A stretch of DNA of 20,417 nucleotides from Reticulitermes lucifugus (taxonomy: Eukaryota > Arthropoda > Insecta > Blattodea > Rhinotermitidae): NCBI GenBank assembly GCA_026260175.1, contig JAKCWW010000224.1:75286-95702 (forward strand). The letters are read 5' to 3'. Both the position numbers and the translations under genes were made by a program. The notes beneath the pieces were generated by a model. The model made no database searches. It was not told the origin of the DNA and saw only the letters and a list, made by a program, of their open reading frames with translations. Below are positions 10,239 to 17,884 of the stretch, one piece after another; position 1 is the stretch's first letter; every line of letters begins with the position of its first letter.

Positions 10239-10954
10239 ACCCAATCAAGACACAACGTAAATTGTGATTCATTGATTTACTGTGCAATACCTGTTGTTGA
10301 ACTTATAAAATACGAAGACAAAATAATTTATTAAATAATTCCTCATAGAGATCAAGATTTCAGTTCATTAGACTGTGATGCTACATCTGCTACCAAGTCA
10401 TCAAAACAGACGACAGTAGAATCTACCTTATACAATACCCTTGATTTGTGAGTAGATAGCACACCCATTTCCTAGGTTACGAAACAGCATGGTGTTTTGA
10501 GTCACGTCACAGCCGTATTAAGGCTAGAAGTATCGATATGAGACATCGATATACACCTGCATCGCTCATCTCTAACTAACAAAGCATTTCGTTCGAGAGT
10601 TATCGATTTCTTTCCTTCAATATTATTTGAGTAATTAAGGTGCATTGAAATATTAAATAGTGATGATAAGAAGCTGAAAGCCTTTATGCGACTGAAAATT
10701 CGTGTTTATATGAATAAGAAAGAGAGTTACACTTCCTTTTATTCTATTTAAACTGACTTTTACTGCGCTTAGGTTTTTAACGAACTTAGTTTTTACATGC
10801 AAAAGATGTTACACAGGCAAAGAAATTGTTTTTAAAATATATTATGCAAGTAATTCAATAATTGTTTTAATAACAGCAACAATTTCCTGTTGAAATATGA
10901 AGGGATTGTATTACTTTATTAAACACATGTAATTCGCCAGATAGACCAGGATGT
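10239..10954. other. No recognisable gene
   Basis: About 700 bases of AT-rich sequence. ATCGAT-type hexamers cluster around 10530-10610 (ATCGATATGAGACATCGATA, TTATCGATTT), but I attach no function to them. No coding or RNA gene signal. Confidence 0.5.
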
Positions 10955-11030
10955 CTTTTTTTTTTTTGTGGCACTACAGCCCAACTCGGGCCTAGACCAC
11001 CTCGTTGTGAGGTTTCTAGATCATACGCAG

Positions 11031-11066
<36 letters not shown>

Positions 11067-11210
11067 AGTATGACTCCCAACGCCACAACTACCTACCTAC
11101 ACAACACACAACAAACACAAAAGACATCCATGCCCTCAGCGGGATTCGAATCCGCGATCCCAATAATCAAGCGGCCGAAGACCTTCGGCTTAGACGGCAT
11201 GGCCATCGGG
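10955..11210 (-). mobile_element. tRNA-derived SINE, family 2, copy a
   Basis: On the minus strand the element starts with CCCGATGGCCATGCCGTCTA, containing an A-box-like TGGCCATGCCGT (11194-11205), followed by a B box GGATTCGAATCC (11142-11153). The body includes TTTTGTGTTTGTTGTGTGTT, a (GT)16 tract, AAACCTCACAACGAGG and GAGTTGGGCTGTAGTGCCAC, and ends in a poly(A) tail seen as T's at 10955-10967. The B box and 3' block are shared with copy b at 15735. The head also holds GCCGAAGGTCTTCGGC, a 7-bp stem with a 2-base loop. Both promoter boxes are recognisable. Confidence 0.9.
11033..11064. repeat. (AC)16 microsatellite inside SINE copy a
   Basis: An uninterrupted 32-base AC tract lies within the family 2 SINE. 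In the other copy (15735) the equivalent place has only a short GTGTGTGTGT, so the array expanded from a tract carried by the SINE itself. Confidence 0.95.
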
Positions 11211-12371
11211 AATGGAAAGGGTGTGGTTTGCTTTATTCATTATTTTAATGGGAAAAGGTACATAGCTAAAGTACGTGAAGGAAAAAAAGAAATGAAGGGG
11301 TGCTGGACGACGATACAAATAATATAATTCCCGTTGATTATGAAGGAGCTTCCACTAGCAATATTCCAAAATACGAAATGAGGTTGACGAGCAGGGCGTT
11401 GTGGTCTGTTTTATGGTGTGACGCCGAGAGAACCTGCGAAACACTTCAGAGGTGACATCACTATGCGACTCCGGTCGCGGTCTAACGTGAAATCTTCTTA
11501 AGCAGGTGCAACATTCCAGTAAGCTCTTCTGCATCAGATGTGTGTGTGTGAGAGAGAAAGAGAGAGAGACTGCAGGCAGACCAGACAAGACTATGCCAGC
11601 AATACATTACACGTGGTAGACACAACCCATGAAACTGCGCAATACGAGCGAATGGAGAAAACATGTTTGAGAAAGACTAACCCGCAGATTACCGCTCGAG
11701 GAGAAGATCCAGGTCGCCCAGGGGATCGATCAACACTAAGAGTTCGCAAGACGCAATAATCGGTAACCTTTACAGACGAAGAAGAAGATATCTCCCGATA
11801 CCTCTCCTTCCTTAATCACACAACAAGACTTTTATTAAAGCTTCGTATTCGCGTTAAGTTGAATCGTACATAAATCACTGCTGCACAACAGCAAAAGCCG
11901 CCATGTTCTGAGAGGGCGCTTGAAGACCAAGGTTTGTATAATCGCATTACTCTGTCACTGGTTCCTGGAGTCTGCGGAAGTGACGGTGTGGAGAAAAAGG
12001 CCAGGAAGGAAGTCGGGATATGACCGGAAGTGACAAAGAGCAAAGCAGGGGTACTGCTATGGGGAAAAGGGGTTAACCGCCTCATTCGAGTTCGAAAGTA
12101 ACATTCTCGTTATCAGCTTTAACATAACTGATAACTGGTTATCAACTTATAGACTTTGATATTTCCGTCGAAACTAGTAGGACCTAGACGGACCCAGCTG
12201 TCTGCAACCACGCTGGAATAAAGTGTAATGAGGTTCTGTAACAGACAGGACTCCTACCACAGCAGTAACGAGGGGGTGCGTACAATTAAAGAGAATAGAT
12301 AAACAAGCATTAAACAAAGTAACCCTAAAATATCTGACGGTATGCGTGATTTCGGGCTTTGCCGCGGTGTA
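11211..12371. other. No recognisable gene; GT/GA microsatellite
   Basis: About 1.2 kb. A compound simple repeat, TGTGTGTGTGTG followed by AGAGAGAAAGAGAGAGAG, lies at 11539-11569. Short open frames on both strands here overlap this repeat and look non-coding. Nothing else is recognised. Confidence 0.6.
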
Positions 12372-12532
12372 AATGAGACCTTCGCTCTTCTGGGATGTTA
12401 TGCTGCGTTTCGGGGCAACATAATGGTCTCGTCTGCTTCCTGGACTGCTTCACACTTAAAGATGGGGCTGATAAGTTGTCCCGAAATGTCGGTAACTAAT
12501 TACCAATCAACGCTAAGAGCGTAGATTTCATC
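12372..12532 (+). repeat. Small inverted-repeat element, copy B (MITE-like)
   Basis: About 160 bases with related ends: ATGAGACCTTCGCTCTT on the left (from 12373) and, reverse-complemented, ATGAAATCTACGCTCTT on the right, 13 of 17 matching. The left end at 12380-12400 is a perfect 21-base inverted match to 4125-4145 of copy A, and the inner right part (12475-12515) matches copy A directly in 35 of 41 bases. Relative to copy A, about 13 bases of the right repeat (near CGTAACATCCCAG) are deleted. No transposase is present, as expected of a non-autonomous element. A 60-codon open frame across it is incidental. Confidence 0.6.
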
Positions 12533-13290
12533 TGTCGGTATGTTAATTTACTGGGCTACTAAGAGGGTGCAAACAAAACCATACGTGGAACAGAGTACGG
12601 AATGAAATAACTGAGAGAGTAAGAAATGAGCAATTGATTACGGTGGTATGAACAATTAGGAATAATTGGCGAAAAAGAGCGTCAATGTAAATGATACAAT
12701 GAACATCAGTGGAAGCGAAAGACCAAACACAGTGAGCGTATGACTTGTACCGAAGAACGAATTTGAAGGAAAGCTCCAAAAAGAAGAGTTTTGCGTCACT
12801 GTTCTCGACGGCGGGTATGCACGTCCAAGCAACGAATGCCTGCGGGTCTAAATTAGTACAATTACAGAAATTTGGGGATTCGCCGAGGTGCCAGTCTCTC
12901 AACATTTAAAGCCAGATTTAAGTACTGATTACCTACCTTGATGCGTAACTTGTATCACTGAACAGGGGTATTATTAAGGAGACAGATGCTTACTTGATCA
13001 AGGAATTTCCCGCCTTTCACGGAATCCGAAAGTTCATTAGTGTCCACAGGATATCGCCCCAGGCTAGGTAAATGTAATTCGCACACCAACCTTGTTCTTT
13101 TGAAAACATTTAATTACATGCCCACAATGATACTGCTTATGCGATTTATAAACAAATAATTTGTTCAACAAAAAAAATTATGCAGACTGAATCAAAAACT
13201 TATCGTGGTTTGATAGTGCATTATTGATGGCGCATTTTCACATTCAGTTTCTTTCAGATCCACTTTACTGTCCTCCAATCCAAGCCGGGA
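12533..13290. other. No recognised gene; one 120-codon minus-strand open frame
   Basis: The longest clean open frame of the window lies at 12543-12905 on the minus strand. Its product is rich in F, L, V, C and S (for example HCIIYIDALFRQLFLIVHTT) and has no motif I recognise. It directly abuts the small inverted-repeat element and has no visible splice or promoter context, so I do not call it a gene. The rest, 12906-13290, is AT-rich and featureless. Confidence 0.45.
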
Positions 13291-13582
13291 GCCCGGATAG
13301 CGCAGTTGGTACAGCGATTACGCTACGTGCTGAAAGGTCGGGTGGTCGAATCCTGATACGGGCAGATTTTTCTCTTCTTCAAAACCTTCCAGACCGGCTC
13401 TGGGGCCAATCCAGACTCCTAGACGATGGTTACCGGGTTTCTTTTCCGGGGATAAAGCGACCGGGGCGTGGAGTAGGACACTCGCATCCATGTAGTGCCG
13501 AGGTTAAAAATGAGTGGACTTACAATTCTACTCCATTCTACTAATGGCATGGACGGGGGCAAATTTACCTTTTTGTACCTTT
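13291..13582 (+). mobile_element. tRNA-derived SINE, family 1, copy c
   Basis: The head at 13291-13363 is tRNA-like: GCCCG at the 5' side pairs with CGGGC at the 3' side of the acceptor stem, with an A box TAGCGCAGTTGG (13298-13309, full consensus) and a B box TGGTCGAATCC (13343-13353). The body shares GGTTACCGGGTTTC, AAAGCGACCGGGGCGTGGAG, GTGCCGAGGTTAAAAATGAG, TAATGGCATGGAC and a TTACC-rich tail with copies a and b. It is fairly diverged in the middle and may be a separate subfamily. A 106-codon frame over it (13224-13544) is not a gene. Confidence 0.85.
13298..13353 (+). promoter_or_regulatory. Internal RNA polymerase III promoter (A and B boxes) of SINE copy c
   Basis: TAGCGCAGTTGG fits the A-box consensus TRGCNNAGYNGG completely. 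TGGTCGAATCC fits the B-box consensus GGTTCGANNCC in 9 of 11 positions. The start-to-start distance of 45 bases is normal for a tRNA-type promoter. Activity also depends on flanking sequence, which cannot be judged here. Confidence 0.7.
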
Positions 13583-14974
13583 ACGAATCCACGTCTAGTC
13601 CTTCCAAGTGACCTTTAACCTTCAGGTCTTCGGACTGAAATTTTGTATTAATTTATGATTTGCCCCATGCCTGCCACATATTCCGCCAACTCAATTTTCC
13701 TTAATTTTATAATCCTAATAACATTAGGAGACAAATACTTATTATGAAAGTCCTCATTGTGTAATCTTTCCATCTTCCAGTCATGTTTTCTCACTCGGGT
13801 GAAAATATTCTCTTCAGAATAAGACCTAATCCGTTCTCAAACGCCCTCAGTCAATGTTCATCCTCCGACAGAACAAGTTACTTACGCTTAAAAGGGAACA
13901 TTATAGTTTTACTTACTTTAATCTTTAGGTTCTTCGAATTGGGGGAAAGAAAAAAATCAGACCTGAATAGAACGGGGTTTTCAAATTATGACGCTGCGAA
14001 GAATCTTGTAAAGCGCTGGGCCTAGCGCAGACAGTGGTGAAGCCGAGCTTACACAGTCATATACTGAAAGCTCTGCATATCCCGACGGCTGCCAGTGGCC
14101 ACTAAGCCTGCTTGAGCGCTGTAACGGTCAGAACAGAGGTCTCACAGCAACAAATTCTGTTGAATTAACAGTTCCGCTTCCCGCCACACAACCACTCGGC
14201 TTGATCGGAATATTAAAAAAATTTCCGAATTTAATCTGCTTTACTTCTTCGTATTGAAATTGAAATTGTAAACTTCAGTGACGCAAACCGTGACCTTAAA
14301 AACAACTTTGTAGTTTATGTTGAAAGGGAAAGTTAAATTGATCTAAATCAGGAAGCGCTGATATTGGCATGGCCTGTACTTCTCAAATGATCCAAGGTTC
14401 ACGAATTTACCAACTGAGCCCCGAAACAATAAACACAAATCGCGTTGCTAGAAAAAATTTCCTGTCCTTCCAGAAGCAGCACAGACAAGACTGGACGAAG
14501 CCATAAAAGGATGAACCCGGAGCGGTTGTGTACACAGGTTGACTCCTTTCATGGGATCGGATTGCAGTGCGATGAAGCTAAAGTGCTGAAGTGGTTGTGT
14601 GCGAGCTATTAATGTTATAAAACTCAGTAATTTGATCTCAATAACGGGCCAGCTACGGCCGCAGCAGTTACAGTGTCATGTCGTGACATGGTAAGGGGGA
14701 GAACAGGTAATTACTTTCACAGACAATACGATCAATTAATTAACGCTGACAAGCTCACAGGGCCAAAAGGAAGGGGAAGAGTAGGGCAGACAAAGTGAGC
14801 GCCAAGTTACACAGGCTACAATCGTCCGTCTAAAACAACCAGGAATGTACCTTGGGTAGGCAACGTTACAGAAGAAAGTCCATATGTGCGCCGCGTGCTC
14901 GCAATTATTTCTCGCCGCTGATATGTTTAGCAATTTAATTACCAACCTCTAAAATCGTACAGATTAATATATAC
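13583..14974. other. No recognisable gene
   Basis: About 1.4 kb of AT-rich sequence. The frames at 13783-14025 (plus) and 14736-14945 (minus) are short and carry no known motif. No RNA gene or array is seen. Confidence 0.5.
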
Positions 14975-15522
14975 ATAATTATAATTTTGCCTGCTGTTTT
15001 GTATGGATGGGGAAGTTGGTCTCTTACATTAAAGGGAGAGCAAACACTGCGAACCGGATGTTGCAGGAATATTTGCATCTGTGGGAAAGAGGTAATTGGA
15101 GGTTGTAAAAAAGAACATAATGACGAGATTAATTATTTGCACTCCTTGCCATATATTGTTATTATTATTATTATAAATACCCATTGAATTGAATGGAATT
15201 GAACTGAATTAGATCAAGGATGTGATAGGCGTGGCATGTGATACGCAGAGAAGGAAATGCATACAGGAATTTGATGCGGAAACCTGAAGGAAGGAAACCA
15301 CTTGGAAGATCTAAGGGTGTGCGCGAGAATATTACTTTATATCTTAAAGAAACAGGACGAGATGGTGTAGACTGGATTCATCTGGCTCGGGTAGAGACCA
15401 GTGCTGGCATCTTCTAAAGAACGTAAGAAACTTTCGGGCTCCATTAAATGTTGGAATTTCTTGGATAGCAGAAGAATGATTAGCTTCTCAAGACTGGCTC
15501 TACTCTATGGTGTTTGTTAACA
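14975..15522 (+). mobile_element. Non-LTR retrotransposon 3' fragment, copy 2
   Basis: Same family as the fragment at 8699. It begins LPAVLYGWGSWSLTLKGEQT and continues GKEVIGGCKKEHNDEINYLH. After an insertion of simple sequence (about 15153-15212) the downstream part reads GNAYRNLMRKPEGRKPLGRS, then NITLYLKETGRDGVDWIHLA, followed by a 3' segment TTAGCTTCTCAAGACTGGCT like that of copy 1. It retains the region between LTLKGE and the KEVIGG block that copy 1 has lost. Multiple frameshifts and stops make it a pseudogene. Confidence 0.8.
15153..15212. repeat. (TTA)n and GAATT-type simple repeat inserted in LINE copy 2
   Basis: TTGTTATTATTATTATTATA is followed by loosely repeated GAATTGAATGGAATTGAACT. 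It replaces the stretch that in copy 1 encodes the RRMRWAGHV block, so it arose inside the element after insertion. Confidence 0.75.
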
Positions 15523-15734
15523 ACCAACGTTTAAACCTCGCCATGTACTGCATGACTCTGACAGGAACTGTTCATAAAAGCACGTGTAACAATTAGCCTC
15601 ACTGTTGACAAAACAAAGGGCGTGTTAATTCTGTTAAGAGGATATGCTATTGACACTGTAACTTCCACAATACTGTTCAATCACACCCATTTTAGACCAC
15701 ATAGGCCTATGCTTTATAAACGGCTATGTAATTT

Positions 15735-15936
15735 GCTGGGATCGCGGGTTCGAATTCCGCTGAGAGCATGAAGGTTCGTCTCTTGTGTTTGTTGTGTGTT
15801 GTCTAGAGAGAGGCGTCTGCGACAGGCTGGTCACTCGTTCAGAGGAGTCCTACCGTGTGTGTGTCTAATTGTGTATTTACAAACCTCAAAAAACGAGGCA
15901 GCCTTGGCCGATTTGGGCTGTAACACCACATAAAAA
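15735..15936 (+). mobile_element. tRNA-derived SINE, family 2, copy b (5' truncated)
   Basis: It starts within the tRNA head (TTGCTGGGATCGCGGGTTCG) and lacks the A-box half. The B box GGTTCGAATTCC lies at about 15747-15758. It then runs through CTTGTGTTTGTTGTGTGTTG, a short GTGTGTGTGT, AACCTCAAAAAACGAGG and GATTTGGGCTGTAACACCAC into an A-rich tail. The 3' block matches copy a at 10955-11210 in opposite orientation. The missing A box implies it is inactive. Confidence 0.85.
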
Positions 15937-16520
15937 TTATTTTCAATAAAAAATTACTTCTTAATGAGAAATAATTATTTACTAATTACAATAAAAACTA
16001 ACTATTTTTAACAGCTCAAAATGTAGCTGAAGCTTCAGTGTATGGGATTGCGTATTGGTGTTTATCTAATCTGCTCTATTTAGTAGAAGTAGCAGTAAAT
16101 CTTTTTACTTGAAATTCTAATTTTTATTGTGCATCATAAGAATGATTGTTATAGTCCGTTTCACTAAGAGATACGAAAACCAACAATCAGCTACAAAAGA
16201 GAATCTTAACGATTTCTACAAAAATTTATCGTATTTTGTCAAACCCGTTAGGCGAAACGCGATTTTTAGTCTGTGAAGGAACACACACACACACGCAGAC
16301 ACAAAACGGTCTACGAAATATGATGTCAACGTTTCCAAACTAAAATCAAAGTCTGTCCTTTTATTCAAATGAAATCTGAAATATCCTACACTGTAAGCTT
16401 CATCCTTCCTCCTGTACTCTATGTGAGCAGCCATAATCCTCAGTTTAGCGAATCGTAAAACATATCTGTGCTTCTGCTACTTCTTTTGATTATCGTCACT
16501 CATCGCTTATCTCAGGTAAC
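15937..16520. other. No recognisable gene
   Basis: About 580 bases of AT-rich sequence leading into the satellite, with a short ACACACACACAC tract at 16281-16292. A 72-codon minus-strand frame (16216-16434) has no recognised motif. Confidence 0.5.
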
Positions 16521-17884
16521 ACTCCTGTTTCCAGCATTACATCTGACTGTGCGTGACCGCATCCATAACACTCCTAGTTCCAGCGTTGCATCTGACTGTG
16601 CGTGACCGCACGCATAAAACTCCTAGTTCCAGCATTACACCTAAATATGCGTGACCGCACGCATAACACTCCTAGTTCCAGCATTACATTTGACTGTGCG
16701 TGACCGCATCCATAACACTCCTAGTTCCAGCGTTGCATCTGACTGTGCGTGACCGTACGCATAACACTCCTAGTAACAACATTACATCTGACTGTGCGTG
16801 ACCGCATCCATTACACTCCTAGTTCCAGCATTACACCTAACTATGCGTGACCGCATCCATAACACTCCTAGTTCCAGCATTACACCTAACTATGCGTGAC
16901 CACACGCATAACACTCCTAGTTCCAGCATTACATCTAACTGTGCGTGACCGCATCCATAACACTCCTAGTTCCAGCGTTACATCTGACTGTGCGTGACCG
17001 CATCCATAACAATCCTAATTCCAGCATTACACCTAACTATGCGTGACCGCAAGCATAACACTCCTAGTTCCAGCATTACATCTGACTGTGCGTGACCACA
17101 TCCATAACACTCCTAGTTCCAGCGTTGCATCTGACTGTGCGTGACCGCACGCATAACACTCCTAGTTACAGCATTACATCTGACTGTGCGTGACCGCACG
17201 CATAACACTCCTAGTTCCAGCATTAAACCTAACTATGCGTGACCGCACGCATAACACTCCTAGTTCCAGCATTACATCTGACTTGCGTGACCGCACGCAT
17301 AACACTCCTAGTTCCAGCATTACACCTAACTATGCGTGACCGCAAGCATAACACTCCTAGTTCCAGCATTACATCTGACTGTGCGTGACCGCATCCATAA
17401 CACTCCTAGTTTCAGCGTTGCATCTGACTGTGCGTGACCGCACGCATAACACTCCTAGTTCCAGCATTACACCTAACTATGCGTGACCGCACGCATAACA
17501 CTCCTAGTTCCAGCATTACATCTGACTGTGCGTGGCCGCATCCATAACACTCCTAGTTCCAGCATTACACCTAACTATGCGTGACCGCACGCATAACACT
17601 CATAGTTCTAGCATTACATCTGACTGTGCGTGGCCGCATCCATAACACTCCTAGTTCCAGCGCTGCATCTGACTGTGCGTGACCGCACGCATAACACTCC
17701 TAGTTCCAGCATTACATCTGACTGTGCGTGACCGCATCCATAACACTCCTAGTTCCAGCGCTGCATCTGACTGCGCGTGACCGCACGCATAACACTCCTA
17801 GTTACAGCATTACATCTGACTGTGCGTTACCGCACGCATAACACTCCTAGTTACAGCATTACATCTGACTATGCGTGACCGCAT
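16521..17884. repeat. 49-bp tandem satellite, 27 full units plus a partial one
   Basis: The unit begins ACTCCTAGTTCCAGC and repeats every 49 bases. I aligned 28 units by eye: only unit 16 has an indel (48 bases) and the last stops after 42. Three monomer classes are visible. Class C is ATTACATCTGACTGTG...CATCCAT, class G is GTTGCATCTGACTGTG...CACGCAT, and class T is ATTACACCTAACTATG...CACGCAT. The 3' part, TGCGTGACCGCACGCA, is a perfect inverted repeat: an 8-bp stem in most class T units (TATGCGTG/CACGCATA), 6 bp in class G, and broken in class C. There is no conserved open frame through the array. Confidence 0.97.

Noticed and set aside
10530..10610. Cluster of ATCGAT-type hexamers as a possible regulatory element
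   Set aside because: Too few and loosely spaced to distinguish from chance in AT-rich DNA, and no gene is nearby to regulate.
10968..11327. 119-codon open frame on the plus strand with a run of TH dipeptides
   Set aside because: It is the antisense reading of SINE family 2 and its (AC)16 tract. Peptides such as PSAGFESAIP are a common artefact of tRNA-derived SINEs annotated as proteins.
12600..12700. Weak resemblance of a plus-strand frame (LRWYEQLG) to the tail of a LINE polyprotein
   Set aside because: The flanking residues do not continue the match and the frame is interrupted; the similarity is too short.
12543..12905. 120-codon open frame on the minus strand, the longest clean frame in the window
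   Set aside because: No recognised domain, no visible promoter or splice context, and it abuts a dispersed repeat. One frame of this length is expected by chance in 20 kb of six-frame sequence.
13291..13363. A functional tRNA gene
   Set aside because: The anticodon stem does not pair and the sequence continues directly into the SINE body, so it is a SINE head.
13224..13544. 106-codon open frame on the plus strand
   Set aside because: It is explained by SINE family 1 copy c, including its tRNA-like head, with no conserved protein signal.
16521..17884. CRISPR-like array (regular repeats)
   Set aside because: The units are contiguous 49-bp tandem copies with no unique spacers, and the context is eukaryotic, so it is a satellite.
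16521..17884. Array of xenobiotic-response-type sites (GCGTG in nearly every monomer)
   Set aside because: The required flanking T at the second upstream position is present in only one unit, so the TNGCGTG consensus is not met.
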